Shown: piece after piece, positions 26,058-35,431 of the stretch
How positions within the stretch are numbered: position 1 is the stretch's first letter
How the letters are laid out: the number at the start of each line of letters is the position of its first letter
Assembly (NCBI RefSeq): GCF_044596045.1
Contig: NZ_CP138995.1
Span: forward strand, 3,844,001-3,908,000
Length of the DNA: 64,000 nt
Source: Flagellimonas sp947499585
Lineage (GTDB): Bacteria; Bacteroidota; Bacteroidia; Flavobacteriales; Flavobacteriaceae
Direction of reading: 5' to 3'
Notes under the pieces: generated by a model
Database searches by the model: none
What the model was told of the DNA's origin: nothing
Seen by the model: the letters and a program-made list of their open reading frames with translations, nothing else
Program-made: the position numbers and the translations under genes

Positions 26058-26612
26058 TTATGCAATTTCCAATTGTGAAAAAATTGTTCTTAACTCTTTA
26101 AGCGCCCTGTGCACCCTTACTTTGGCTGCATTCTCTGTACATCCTACGATCTGCGCTATTTCACTAAACTTCAATTCTCTGTATTTACTCAGAATCAGTA
26201 ATTCTCTTTTTTCTTCGGGCAGCTTGGCCAAGGCTTGTTTTAGCAAAACAGTGTTTCCCTTCTTTTCAATTTCCTCATTAATATGATCTTCCGTCCCTGC
26301 CTTTACATCTTCCGGAGAAACACCAGTTGATATATTCTCTTTTGAAACTTTTTTATGATAATCGTAATTTACATTTCTTGCCATTCTAAACATCCAAGCG
26401 GTAAATGCCCCCTCTCCTATATATGATCCTCTATATTTTAGAATTCTTACAAATACGTTTTGAACCAAATCCTCGCTCACCGAAGGATTGTTGCCCAAAT
26501 TATAAAAGAAACCGAACAACCTTTTCTTATGTCGCTCATACAGTAACCCCAATTTATCCAGGTCCCCATTTTTTACTTTGAGCATTAGGGCGTTATCAGT
26601 TAGGTCTTGCAA
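26058..26612 (-). CDS. ECF-type RNA polymerase sigma factor
   Basis: A 184-residue sigma-70-family protein with only regions 2 and 4. Region 2 is GLLYERHKKRLFGFFYNLGNNPSVSEDLVQNVFVRILKYR, including FTAWMFRMARNVNYDYHRK-like helix 2.4. Region 4 is LPEEKRELLILSKYRELKFSEIAQIVGCTENAAKVRVHRALKEL. The most upstream usable start is a TTG giving MQDLTDNALMLK. The next ATG would cut into region 2, so TTG is preferred. It leads a four-gene operon, sigma, anti-sigma and two DUF4097 proteins, placed in reverse orientation between tsf and pyrH. Confidence 0.92.
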   Translation of the reverse strand: MQDLTDNALMLKVKNGDLDKLGLLYERHKKRLFGFFYNLGNNPSVSEDLVQNVFVRILKYRGSYIGEGAFTAWMFRMARNVNYDYHKKVSKENISTGVSPEDVKAGTEDHINEEIEKKGNTVLLKQALAKLPEEKRELLILSKYRELKFSEIAQIVGCTENAAKVRVHRALKELRTIFSQLEIA

Positions 26613-26644
26613 TTTGGTGTCGTTTTTTGTGACTTGTTGAAGGA

Positions 26645-26671
26645 TATACTTTGGTTTTTTGAAAAGGTTAC
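26645..26671 (-). promoter_or_regulatory. Candidate autoregulated ECF promoter
   Basis: On the reverse strand GTAACCTTTTC (26671 to 26661) is followed, 16 nt after GTAACC, by GTATA. The AAC core is typical of ECF -35 elements and the region lacks TAnnTTTG. Transcription would begin about 28 nt before the sigma start codon. Autoregulation is inferred. Confidence 0.45.
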
Positions 26672-26747
26672 AAAATGTATAACTTTTTTGTTCATTTTAT
26701 TCTTGAATCATTGCTTTTTCAAGTAATTCACCATAAATAATTTTGAT

Positions 26748-26755
26748 TATTTTTG
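26748..26755 (+). promoter_or_regulatory. Candidate -7 element of pyrH
   Basis: TATTTTTG is an exact TAnnTTTG match 22 nt before the pyrH ATG, which implies a very short leader. No TTG lies at 17-23 nt upstream. Confidence 0.4.
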
Positions 26756-26777
26756 TCCGGACTTCAACACATCCTAA

Positions 26778-27485
26778 ATGCAATACAAAAGAATTCTTTT
26801 AAAACTTAGCGGCGAAGCCTTAATGGGCGAACAACAATACGGTATTGATCCGCAGCGCCTATCTGAATACGCTGAAGATATTAAAGCTGTAATCGCAAAG
26901 GGAATTGAAGTAGCCATAGTTATCGGGGGAGGCAACATTTTTAGAGGACTTTCCGGTGCCGGTCAAGGAATGGATCGTGTACAAGGTGATCATATGGGCA
27001 TGCTGGCAACCGTCATCAATGGTTTGGCCCTGCAAAGTGCTTTAGAACTTCAAGGAGTGGAAACAAGGCTTCAATCAGCCATTAAGATCAATGAAGTTGC
27101 TGAGCCTTTTATTAGGAGAAGGGCTATCCGCCATTTAGAAAAAGGAAGAGTTGTTATTTTCGGTGGAGGAACAGGAAACCCCTATTTTACCACAGATTCA
27201 GCAGCAGTTTTAAGAGCAATTGAAATAAAGGCTGATGTTATCTTAAAAGGAACGCGAGTAGATGGCATCTATACATCTGACCCCGAGAAGGATAAAAATG
27301 CTACCAAATTTGATAGCATATCTTTTACCGATGTCCTTTCTAAAGGTCTAAAGGTCATGGATACAACAGCTTTTACACTAAGTCAAGAAAACGAACTTCC
27401 TATTGTGGTCTTTGACATGAACACAAGAGGCAACCTTATGAAAATAGTTTCTGGAGAAAATATTGGAACCGTAGTGAATGTTTAA
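26778..27485 (+). CDS. pyrH: UMP kinase
   Basis: A 235-residue amino-acid-kinase-fold enzyme that phosphorylates UMP to UDP for pyrimidine nucleotide synthesis. Recognisable are KRILLKLSGEALMG at the start, IGGGNIFRG, DHMGMLATVINGLAL, FGGGTGNPYFTTDSAA and the uracil-binding GTRVDGIYTSDPEKD. It precedes frr by 42 bp, the conserved pyrH-frr pair of bacteria. Confidence 0.98.
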   Translation: MQYKRILLKLSGEALMGEQQYGIDPQRLSEYAEDIKAVIAKGIEVAIVIGGGNIFRGLSGAGQGMDRVQGDHMGMLATVINGLALQSALELQGVETRLQSAIKINEVAEPFIRRRAIRHLEKGRVVIFGGGTGNPYFTTDSAAVLRAIEIKADVILKGTRVDGIYTSDPEKDKNATKFDSISFTDVLSKGLKVMDTTAFTLSQENELPIVVFDMNTRGNLMKIVSGENIGTVVNV

Positions 27486-27527
27486 ATTGGCATACGCTTT
27501 GATGCCGATCATTAAAATTTTAAAATT

Positions 27528-28082
27528 ATGAACGAAGAAGTAACATTTGTAATTGATAGTGCTAAAGAAAGCATGGATGGCAGCATTTCCCATTTAGAAA
27601 AAGCTTTGGTTAAGATTCGTGCAGGCAAGGCAAGTCCTGTAATGTTATCTACTGTTATGATAGAATATTACGGCTCAGTAACTCCACTTTCACAAGTTTC
27701 AAATATTAATACCCCAGATGCAAGGACCATTTCTGTTCAACCATGGGAAAAAAGTATTCTTCAAGATATAGAGACAGCCATTACAAATTCAAACTTGGGC
27801 TTTAACCCTATGAACAATGGCGAAATGATTATTATTAATGTTCCTCCCTTAACAGAAGAGCGCAGAATACAGTTGGTAAAACAAGCCAAGGCAGAAGCTG
27901 AAGATGCAAAAGTTAGTATTAGAAGTGCAAGGCAAGAAGCTAACAAGGAAATCAAGGTTCTAGATATATCTGAAGACTTACAGAAGAATGCTGAAGTTGA
28001 TATACAGGAACTTACAGATACTTACAGTAAAAAAGTTGATGACATCCTTGCTGTAAAGGAAACGGAAATTATGAAAGTATAA
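27528..28082 (+). CDS. frr: Ribosome recycling factor
   Basis: A 184-residue RRF that with EF-G splits post-termination ribosomes. The sequence is typical: MDGSISHLEKALVKIRAGKASP, YYGSVTPLSQVSNI, PLTEERRIQLVKQAKAEAEDAKVSIRSARQEANKEIK and a long C-terminal helix. It forms a pair with pyrH. Confidence 0.98.
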   Translation: MNEEVTFVIDSAKESMDGSISHLEKALVKIRAGKASPVMLSTVMIEYYGSVTPLSQVSNINTPDARTISVQPWEKSILQDIETAITNSNLGFNPMNNGEMIIINVPPLTEERRIQLVKQAKAEAEDAKVSIRSARQEANKEIKVLDISEDLQKNAEVDIQELTDTYSKKVDDILAVKETEIMKV

Positions 28083-28134
28083 ATCTCTATAGATTATCAA
28101 TTTGCTTTCCTTAGGAACACAGCCGATCATTTTC

Positions 28135-28142
28135 TACCTTTG
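28135..28142 (+). promoter_or_regulatory. Candidate -7 element of the RND exporter gene
   Basis: TACCTTTG matches TAnnTTTG exactly, 17 nt before the ATG, so the leader would be around ten bases. The -33 region (TTAGG) is weak. Confidence 0.45.
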
Positions 28143-28159
28143 CGCCGAATAAAACCCAT

Positions 28160-30556
28160 ATGGTAGCTAAGCTCACTAAAGGATTTTGGCCAAAGGTCGC
28201 AAGAATTATACTTCGTAACAGAATCCTTATTCTACTTGGGGTCGCTGCTTTTACGGTTTTTTTAGGGATGCAATGGAAAAACATGCAGTTTTCCAATACA
28301 GAAGCAAATATTCTCCCTGATGATCATCCTGCTACCGTTCAATACAACGCTTTTAAAAAAATATTTGGAGAAGAAGGAAATGCCATAGTTCTTGCAATTA
28401 GGGATTCATCGCTTTTTACACCAAGTAAGTTTAATCGATGGAACAAACTCAGCAAACAACTTGAGGCATTTCCAGAGATTGATTTTGTAGTATCTACCGA
28501 AAATCTTAAGGTTTTAATCAAAGATGATGAAAAGCAAGAATTTGTTATGGAGCCATTTATCAAGGATGCTCCAAAGACTAAAGATGAAGTAGACCAACTT
28601 AAAAACCATCTTTTTAAAGAGCTCCCCTTTTATGATAATTTAATTTATAATCCAGAAAGCGGAACTATACAAACCATTGCCTACTTGGACAAGGACATTA
28701 TGAATACCGCTGTGCGGAACGAATTCATACTGAATGATCTTGCGGACCTTGTAAAAAACTTTGAAGAAGAGACCAATCTCGATGTACGGGTATCTGGCAT
28801 GCCCTATATACGTACATGGAACACAAAGTCCATTGTAGATGAAATTGGAATTTTTATTGGCGCCGCCTTGCTGGTCACCTCCATTATTTTCTTTTTCTTC
28901 TTTAGAAGTTTTAGGGCTACGTTAATATCAATGTTCGTTGTAATCATTGGGGTAATGTGGGCTTTTGGTATTTTGGGGCTTTTTAGGTATGAAATTACCA
29001 TCCTCACCGCGCTAATTCCACCTTTGATTATTGTAATTGGAATTCCCAATTGCATCTTTTTGATCAATAAATATCAGCAAGAAGTCAAAAAACACGGAAA
29101 CCAGGCGTTATCGCTGCAACGCGTTATTTCTAAAATTGGGAATGCAACGCTTATGACCAATATCACCACGGCTTCAGGCTTTGCTACCTTTATTATTTTA
29201 GATAGTGATTTGCTCAAAGAATTTGGTATTGTAGCCTCCCTCAACATTATTGGAATTTTTATTTTATCCTTGTTGATTATTCCGATTGCCTATAGTTTTA
29301 TGCCGCTTCCTAAAACCAAACATTTAAAGCACCTGAACAAAAAATGGATTGACTTTTTTGTCGACTGGATGGAGCGAATGGTTAGACACCATAGAATAGG
29401 CGTTTATATTACTTCAATAATTGTTCTTATTTTAAGCATAATAGGTATTTATCAAATAGAGATTACAGGAAGTAGGATTGAAGATTTACCCAAAGACACA
29501 CATTATTTTAAGGACATACGCTTCTTTGAAGAAGAGTTTGATGGAATAATGCCCATGGAAATTGTGGTGGACACCAAACGAAAAAATGGAGCCATTAAAC
29601 CGGCTACCTTAAAAAGGATGGATCAATTGGGAACGGTCATTGAAGAGACCCCAGAATTATCAAAGTCCATTTCGTTGGTCAATTTGGTGAAGTACTCCAA
29701 GCAGGCCTTTTACAGTGGAATTCCAAAATATTACCAATTACCCACATCTCAAGAAAACACCTTCATTATGGATGTGGTCAGGAAATCATCTAATGATGGG
29801 AATCTTCTGGAAAGTTTTGTAGATAGTACAGGTCAAACCGCTCGGATAACCACTTTTATGCGTGATGTAAAAATAGATCGCATGGAAGAAATTGAGCAAG
29901 ATATGTTACAATCCATATCCAAGTTTTTTCCAGAAGAACGGTATAATGTCTTTATGACCGGCAAGGCATTATTATTTTTAAAGGGCACCAAATATCTTGT
30001 AAAAAATCTTTTGCTTTCATTGGCCTTGGCCATAGGATTGATTTCCCTATTCATGGCTTATTTATTTCGTTCTTTTAGAATGATCATAATTTCTTTGGTC
30101 CCCAACCTTCTCCCATTAGTTATTACCGCGGGATTAATGGGTTATCTTGGAGTTCCAATAAAACCATCCACTATTCTTGTGTTTAGTATTGCCTTTGGAA
30201 TTTCCGTGGACGATACAATTCACTTTTTAGCCAAATACCGGCAAGAATTGGCTGCAAATCGTTGGCAAATAAAAAAATCTGTCTATGCGGCGCTAAGAGA
30301 AACTGGGGTAAGTATGTTCTATACTTCCATTGTACTCTTTTTTGGGTTCTCCGTTTTTATCATTTCCAGTTTTGGAGGAACCAAGGCTTTAGGAGGATTG
30401 GTATCGGCCACATTGCTTTTTGCCATGCTTGCCAATCTTATTTTACTTCCATCATTATTGCTTTCATTAGAAAGAAGCATAGCTAACAAGGAAGTATTGA
30501 AAAAACCGCAGATAGATATCCTACCAAAAGACGAGATCAACCTCAAAGACAAATAG
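28160..30556 (+). CDS. RND-superfamily exporter (MMPL/hopanoid-type permease)
   Basis: A 798-residue polytopic membrane protein made of two repeats. Each has one helix, a large periplasmic loop (residues about 45-220 and 445-620) and five helices. The pattern is the MMPL/RND fold without a separate drug-pump periplasmic partner. The proton-relay region GISVDDTIHFLAKYRQEL in the second half is typical. The cytosolic tail is short and charged (ILPKDEINLKDK). MMPL-type pumps export lipids or hopanoids; the substrate here is unknown. No adaptor or TolC gene is adjacent. Confidence 0.88.
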   Translation: MVAKLTKGFWPKVARIILRNRILILLGVAAFTVFLGMQWKNMQFSNTEANILPDDHPATVQYNAFKKIFGEEGNAIVLAIRDSSLFTPSKFNRWNKLSKQLEAFPEIDFVVSTENLKVLIKDDEKQEFVMEPFIKDAPKTKDEVDQLKNHLFKELPFYDNLIYNPESGTIQTIAYLDKDIMNTAVRNEFILNDLADLVKNFEEETNLDVRVSGMPYIRTWNTKSIVDEIGIFIGAALLVTSIIFFFFFRSFRATLISMFVVIIGVMWAFGILGLFRYEITILTALIPPLIIVIGIPNCIFLINKYQQEVKKHGNQALSLQRVISKIGNATLMTNITTASGFATFIILDSDLLKEFGIVASLNIIGIFILSLLIIPIAYSFMPLPKTKHLKHLNKKWIDFFVDWMERMVRHHRIGVYITSIIVLILSIIGIYQIEITGSRIEDLPKDTHYFKDIRFFEEEFDGIMPMEIVVDTKRKNGAIKPATLKRMDQLGTVIEETPELSKSISLVNLVKYSKQAFYSGIPKYYQLPTSQENTFIMDVVRKSSNDGNLLESFVDSTGQTARITTFMRDVKIDRMEEIEQDMLQSISKFFPEERYNVFMTGKALLFLKGTKYLVKNLLLSLALAIGLISLFMAYLFRSFRMIIISLVPNLLPLVITAGLMGYLGVPIKPSTILVFSIAFGISVDDTIHFLAKYRQELAANRWQIKKSVYAALRETGVSMFYTSIVLFFGFSVFIISSFGGTKALGGLVSATLLFAMLANLILLPSLLLSLERSIANKEVLKKPQIDILPKDEINLKDK

Positions 30557-30647
30557 CACTTCTGGCCCCTATATAAATATGCCAATTCCATTGCTATCGT
30601 TTTTGATCAAAAACCTATCTTTACCGCTTAATTTACGATAGCCAGAA

Positions 30648-32081
30648 ATGAATTCTCTTTCTATAAAAGAACTACTTAACAAGCAACCCATTGGAGATAC
30701 TGTTGAAATAAATGGTTGGGTAAAAACATTTAGAAGTAACCGATTTATTGCCTTGAACGATGGCTCAACAATACACAATCTGCAATGCGTTGTCGATTTT
30801 GAAAACTTTGATGACAATTTGCTCAAACAAATTTCTACCGGTGCTGCTTTAAAAATTTCGGGCATCCTTGTGGAAAGTCAAGGAAGAGGACAAAGTGTTG
30901 AAATACAAGCAACAGATGTCTTTGTTCATGGTACGGCTGATCCAGAAACATATCCTATCCAGCCTAAAAAGCATTCTTTAGAATTTTTAAGGGAAAAAGC
31001 ACATCTTAGGGTACGCACAAATACATTTGCGGCAGTTATGCGTGTTCGTTCAACGTTAGCGTTCGCAATCCATAGCTATTTTCAGCAAAATGGATTTTAT
31101 TATATGCATGCCCCTATTGTTACAGGTTCAGATGCAGAAGGCGCTGGAGAAATGTTTAAGGTAAGTATGTTGGATGCAAAGAATCCGCCTTTAGATGAAA
31201 ATGGAGAAGTGGATTATTCTAAAGACTTCTTTGGAAAAGAGACCAATCTTACCGTTTCTGGGCAGTTGGAAGCAGAAACTTACGCAATGGGACTTGGCAA
31301 GGTATATACCTTTGGCCCTACGTTTAGAGCAGAAAATTCAAATACATCCAGACACTTAGCCGAGTTTTGGATGATAGAACCAGAAATGGCATTCCATGAT
31401 TTGGACGCCAATATGGATTTATCCGAAGATTTTATCAAGTGGACGCTCCAATATGTTTTAGACAACTGTCAAGATGATCTAGAGTTTTTGGAAAAACGAC
31501 TTTTAGACGAAGAAAAATCCAAACCACAAATTGAGCGATCTGAAATGGCGCTTATAGAAAAACTCAAATTTGTTGTAGAGAACAATTTCAAAAGAGTAAC
31601 TTATACAGAAGCTATTGATATTTTAAAGAATAGCAAACCAAATAAAAAGAAAAAATTCCAGTTTCCAATTGATGAATGGGGAGCTGACCTACAAAGTGAG
31701 CACGAACGTTTCTTGGTTGAAAAACATTTTAAATGTCCTGTGATCCTTTTTGATTATCCAGCTAAAATCAAGGCATTTTATATGCGATTGAATGAAGATG
31801 AAAAAACTGTTCGAGCTATGGATGTCCTTTTTCCAGGTATTGGAGAAATTGTAGGAGGTTCTCAGCGTGAAGAACGTCTAGACGTTCTTCAACAAAAAAT
31901 AGAAGAACTGAATATCGATGAGAAAGAACTTTGGTGGTATTTGGATCTAAGACGATTTGGCACCGCGGTTCACAGTGGATTTGGCCTTGGTTTTGAACGT
32001 TTGGTTCAGTTTGCAACTGGAATGGGTAATATTAGGGACGTTATCCCTTACCCCAGAACTCCGCAAAATGCAGAGTTTTAA
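30648..32081 (+). CDS. asnS: Asparaginyl-tRNA synthetase
   Basis: A 477-residue class IIb synthetase. The N-terminal OB fold (VEINGWVKTFRSNRFIALNDGS) binds the anticodon. Motif 1 is around FYYMHAPIVTGSDAEGAGEMF, motif 2 is FRAENSNTSRHLAEFWMIEPE and motif 3 is GFGLGFERLVQFATGMGNIRD. An EMFKVS.. insertion after motif 1 marks AsnRS rather than AspRS. The organism thus charges tRNA-Asn directly. The rpoN gene follows 42 bp later. Confidence 0.97.
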   Translation: MNSLSIKELLNKQPIGDTVEINGWVKTFRSNRFIALNDGSTIHNLQCVVDFENFDDNLLKQISTGAALKISGILVESQGRGQSVEIQATDVFVHGTADPETYPIQPKKHSLEFLREKAHLRVRTNTFAAVMRVRSTLAFAIHSYFQQNGFYYMHAPIVTGSDAEGAGEMFKVSMLDAKNPPLDENGEVDYSKDFFGKETNLTVSGQLEAETYAMGLGKVYTFGPTFRAENSNTSRHLAEFWMIEPEMAFHDLDANMDLSEDFIKWTLQYVLDNCQDDLEFLEKRLLDEEKSKPQIERSEMALIEKLKFVVENNFKRVTYTEAIDILKNSKPNKKKKFQFPIDEWGADLQSEHERFLVEKHFKCPVILFDYPAKIKAFYMRLNEDEKTVRAMDVLFPGIGEIVGGSQREERLDVLQQKIEELNIDEKELWWYLDLRRFGTAVHSGFGLGFERLVQFATGMGNIRDVIPYPRTPQNAEF

Positions 32082-32123
32082 ATTGAATTCTTAAATTTAT
32101 AAGAAGGAAGATCATTAATCCTT

Positions 32124-33581
32124 ATGCTAAAACAACATCTACAGTTTAAGCTTTCCCAGAAACTGTCTCCGCAGCAGATACAGCTCATGAAGCTAATTCA
32201 GTTGCCGACACAGGCTTTTGAACAACGCTTGAAACAAGAACTTGAGGAAAATCCTGCTCTTGAAAGTGGAAAAGATGAAAGTGAAACCATGGATGACGGT
32301 TTTGAGGACACTTACGACGACTCTGATGATAGTGAGACCATTGCGGCAGAAGAAATCAATATTGATGATTATTTAAGTGATGATGAGATTCCTGACTATA
32401 GAACCCAGACAAGTAATTATAGCGCCGATGATGATGAAAAAAGCATCCCGTATGCCTCTGGGACTTCTTTTAACCAATACTTGATCAACCAACTTAATAC
32501 GGTTTATCTGGATGATGAAGAATGGGCCATTGCCGAATTTTTGGTGGGCAGCGTAGATGAAAGTGGTTATATACGCAGACCACTTTCTGATATTATGGAT
32601 GATCTTGCTTTTACTCAAAACATTTATGTTGAGGAAAACAAGATTGAAAGTGTACTTAAAATGGTTCAAGAATTGGACCCACCAGGAGTAGCTGCCAGAT
32701 CACTTGGGGAATGTCTTATCATTCAATTAAGGCGCAAAGAAAAAACTCCGTCTGTTGAATTAGCCATTTCCATATTGGAAAAGTCCTTTGAGCAATTCAC
32801 CAAAAAACACTATACCAAGTTAATTCAGAAACATCATATTAATGAAGAGCAGCTTAAAGATGCTATTTCAGAAATTGAAAAACTAAATCCCAAACCAGGA
32901 GGGTCTTATGCAGGCAATACAAGAATCATTGAACATATTGTTCCAGATTTCTCCATTAAAATAGTTGAAGGCGAACTGGAATTGACCTTAAATGGGAGAA
33001 ATGCTCCTGAACTTCATGTTTCAAGGGATTATAATAACATGCTGGAGGGATATAAAAATTCTAAAGAAAAATCAAAATCCCAGAAAGACACGGTTCTCTT
33101 CATAAAACAAAAATTAGATTCCGCAAAGTGGTTCATAGATGCCATTAAACAGAGACAGCAGACTCTGTACATCACAATGAGCACCATCATGGACTATCAA
33201 CAGGATTATTTTTTAAGTGGTGATGAGCGCAAGCTTCGCCCTATGATCCTAAAGGATATTGCTGATCAGATACATATGGACGTATCTACAGTGTCTAGGG
33301 TTGCCAATAGTAAGTATGTTGACACACCTTACGGAACAAAGTTGATAAAAGAGTACTTTTCTGAGTCCATGAAAAATGAACAGGGAGAAGACGTATCAAC
33401 CAAGGAAATTAAAAAAATACTGGAAACTGTTATTGGAGAAGAGCAAAAGAAAAAACCTCTAACAGATGATAAGTTGGCAAAAATCCTTAAAGAACGTGGT
33501 TATCCAATAGCGAGGCGAACCGTTGCTAAATATAGAGAGCAATTGGGAATCCCTGTGGCCAGGCTAAGAAAGCAAATCTAA
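32124..33581 (+). CDS. rpoN: RNA polymerase sigma-54 factor
   Basis: A 485-residue sigma-54. Region I is glutamine/leucine-rich (KLSPQQIQLMKLIQLPTQAFEQRLKQELEENPALE). Region II is an acidic stretch (about 50-110). Region III holds the core-binding and DNA-binding domains (DIADQIHMDVSTVSRVANSKYVDTPYGT helix-turn-helix), and the RpoN box ARRTVAKYREQLGIP is near the C-terminus. All parts needed for activator-dependent promoters are present. No enhancer-binding activator is in the window. Its stop overlaps the start of the next gene by one base. Confidence 0.97.
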   Translation: MLKQHLQFKLSQKLSPQQIQLMKLIQLPTQAFEQRLKQELEENPALESGKDESETMDDGFEDTYDDSDDSETIAAEEINIDDYLSDDEIPDYRTQTSNYSADDDEKSIPYASGTSFNQYLINQLNTVYLDDEEWAIAEFLVGSVDESGYIRRPLSDIMDDLAFTQNIYVEENKIESVLKMVQELDPPGVAARSLGECLIIQLRRKEKTPSVELAISILEKSFEQFTKKHYTKLIQKHHINEEQLKDAISEIEKLNPKPGGSYAGNTRIIEHIVPDFSIKIVEGELELTLNGRNAPELHVSRDYNNMLEGYKNSKEKSKSQKDTVLFIKQKLDSAKWFIDAIKQRQQTLYITMSTIMDYQQDYFLSGDERKLRPMILKDIADQIHMDVSTVSRVANSKYVDTPYGTKLIKEYFSESMKNEQGEDVSTKEIKKILETVIGEEQKKKPLTDDKLAKILKERGYPIARRTVAKYREQLGIPVARLRKQI

Positions 33582-34186
33582 TGCGCCATTTCCATAATAT
33601 TGTCTCCTACATTTTCCATCCTTTGTTTATACCCATTGGAGGAACACTACTTTATTTTTTGGTGACACCGAAATACAGTTCGTTAGAAATTCAAAGCGGG
33701 AATATTCTACCCATTTTTATCCTTACCGTAATCATTCCAATAATTTTTTTTCTTATTCTTAAAAACCTGGGGGTAATCAGTTCCATTTTTTTGCCTACCG
33801 TAAAAGAGCGAAAATATCCTCTTTACATCAGTTGTATATTATTATTGATGGTTTTGTATAAGGTCATCCCAAACAACTACATACATGAGTTGTTCTATTT
33901 TTTTACAGGGCTTTTAACCGCTACGGGGGCGGCACTCATATTACTGTTCCTCAAGTTTAAAACAAGTATTCACCTTTTGGGAATGGGCAGTCTTTTAATG
34001 TTTATGATAGGCTTGAGTATTCACTTTGAAATAAACATTACTTTGGCCATAAGTGTATTTACCTTATTGACAGGACTAGTGGCCACATCAAGATTATACC
34101 TCAATGCACATAGTAAAAATGAGTTGTTGATTGGGTTTCTTATTGGAACATGTTCACAACTAATAATTCTAAAGTACTGGTTATAG
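33581..34186 (+). CDS. Integral membrane protein, possibly PAP2-related
   Basis: A 201-residue protein with about six membrane helices covering nearly its full length. The end, SRLYLNAHSKNELLIGFLIG, resembles the last phosphatase motif of PAP2-type enzymes (SRxxLxxHxxxDxxxG), but the first two PAP2 motifs are not evident, so activity is doubtful. It is coupled to rpoN by a one-base overlap, and its 3' end overlaps the convergent barrel gene by six bases. Confidence 0.7.
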   Translation: MRHFHNIVSYIFHPLFIPIGGTLLYFLVTPKYSSLEIQSGNILPIFILTVIIPIIFFLILKNLGVISSIFLPTVKERKYPLYISCILLLMVLYKVIPNNYIHELFYFFTGLLTATGAALILLFLKFKTSIHLLGMGSLLMFMIGLSIHFEINITLAISVFTLLTGLVATSRLYLNAHSKNELLIGFLIGTCSQLIILKYWL

Positions 34187-34870
34187 GATGTAGAAAATTA
34201 TACCAATTCGCAATACACGAATATCAATAGCTTCCCCATTTTCAAGTGCAGTTCCATCCTTTAACAACGGATTTAGGCCATAATAGGCTTGAACATTCCA
34301 GGTGTTATAGCCAAAATTTAATTGTAATCCATATTGAAAGTTCTGAATGTCATCATTAGAAAAGCGCATTGTATTAGCATCGCTGACCATCCTGGAACTT
34401 CCAGAAAAAACATACCCTAATTTAGCTCCTGCATAGATTCTCCAAAATTTATACTCATCAGCTGTAGATGTACGCCACCTTAACTCCAATGGAATCTCAA
34501 TAGCATGGGTTTCCAATTTGTTTCTTTCAAAATCTGAAGTGTTTGAAACACTATAAACTATAGCATTGTCAACTTTACTAGCCACAATATTACTATAATA
34601 AGAATTTGTGGCATAACCCAAACCAATTCCAATACCAAAATTCCTTCTTTGATTAAAAGGAATATCCTTAATAAATCCGGTTTGCAGATTATACGATAAA
34701 CTTCTCTGGACTACATCAGATGGTTTTTCCAGTAGAAAATTATATCCAAAACCAATGTAAAATTGATCTTCAAGATATTTATTAGCTAATGGTTTAAGCT
34801 TTTGGTTTTCTTGAGAATTAGCACCAAAACAAAAGAGTATTAATGGTATTAAAACAAAATGGTTTCTCAT
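34181..34870 (-). CDS. Outer-membrane beta-barrel protein (PorT-like/porin family)
   Basis: A 229-residue exported protein (signal peptide MRNHFVLIPLILFCFGANS). Alternating strands follow (FYIGFGYNFLL, FGIGIGLGYATNSYYS, HAIEIPLELRWRTS, WRIYAGAKLGYVF, FQYGLQLNFGYNTWNVQAYYGLNP), with a C-terminal strand ending FYIL, as expected for a small eight-stranded barrel. It is similar in type to PorT/OmpW-like proteins; I cannot assign the type IX secretion protein PorT with certainty. It lies downstream of the ExbD operon but beyond that operon's terminator, so it is separately transcribed. Confidence 0.75.
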   Translation of the reverse strand: MRNHFVLIPLILFCFGANSQENQKLKPLANKYLEDQFYIGFGYNFLLEKPSDVVQRSLSYNLQTGFIKDIPFNQRRNFGIGIGLGYATNSYYSNIVASKVDNAIVYSVSNTSDFERNKLETHAIEIPLELRWRTSTADEYKFWRIYAGAKLGYVFSGSSRMVSDANTMRFSNDDIQNFQYGLQLNFGYNTWNVQAYYGLNPLLKDGTALENGEAIDIRVLRIGIIFYIL

Positions 34871-34889
34871 TTGTAATTATCTTATAATA

Positions 34890-34922
34890 AAAACAATCCA
34901 AATTACACATTTGGATTGTTTT
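34890..34922 (-). terminator. Terminator of the second ExbD pair
   Basis: A perfect 13-bp stem (AAAACAATCCAAA with its complement) and a 7-nt loop lie 20 bp past the exbD stop on the reverse strand, followed by a T-run in that direction. Confidence 0.85.
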
Positions 34923-34941
34923 TCACCTTACTCTATTCTTC

Positions 34942-35421
34942 TTATTGTGTATTTAAGAAAGCATCACCTTGATACGTTGTGTAATTTACTTTTAGTAAAT
35001 TAACTCGCCTTAGTTCCTCCTTAATATCTGAAACAACACCTACCTTAACGTTTTTATCAACTTTGAGCGAAACTGTGACCAAATTTCTAATTGCTTCAGA
35101 CTTTTTTGCCAACTCTGATAAAACATACGGCGCAACCTCATTTATTGTTGCAAGTCTGTTGTCTAATTGAATTTTTGGTTCAGAACCAAGAACTTGAGCT
35201 AACTCAGGTGAAGGTTTACCAACAAATATTTCAATAACTCTATCCCTTTTCTCTATTTTTTTTACCTGATCTGCATTTGGCAAACGATTATCAACCAGAA
35301 GTGTATTGTCTTTAATCGTTGTGACCGTCATAAAAAAGAACAACAACATAAAGACAATGTCAGGTAATGAAGCAGTTGAAACCGCTGGCAATCTATTCTT
35401 TGAATTTCTATAGTTTCTCAT
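34942..35421 (-). CDS. ExbD/TolR-type biopolymer transport protein (short form, copy 2)
   Basis: A 159-residue protein with one N-terminal membrane helix (ASLPDIVFMLLFFFMTVTTI, residues about 18-38) carrying the proton-path aspartate of ExbD/TolR (LPDIVFML). A periplasmic domain follows. It is closely similar along its length to the 160-residue protein at 36225-36707 (TASLPDIVFMLLFFFMTVTT, SLKVDKNVKVGVVSDIKEELRRVN). It pairs with the longer ExbD-like gene just upstream (10 bp gap). In Bacteroidetes such proteins energise TonB-dependent uptake together with an ExbB subunit. Confidence 0.9.
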   Translation of the reverse strand: MRNYRNSKNRLPAVSTASLPDIVFMLLFFFMTVTTIKDNTLLVDNRLPNADQVKKIEKRDRVIEIFVGKPSPELAQVLGSEPKIQLDNRLATINEVAPYVLSELAKKSEAIRNLVTVSLKVDKNVKVGVVSDIKEELRRVNLLKVNYTTYQGDAFLNTQ

Positions 35422-35431
35422 TGTGACTGTA

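Noticed and set aside
33581..34186. Functional PAP2 phosphatase
   Set aside because: Only the last motif is suggested; the first two catalytic motifs are not visible.
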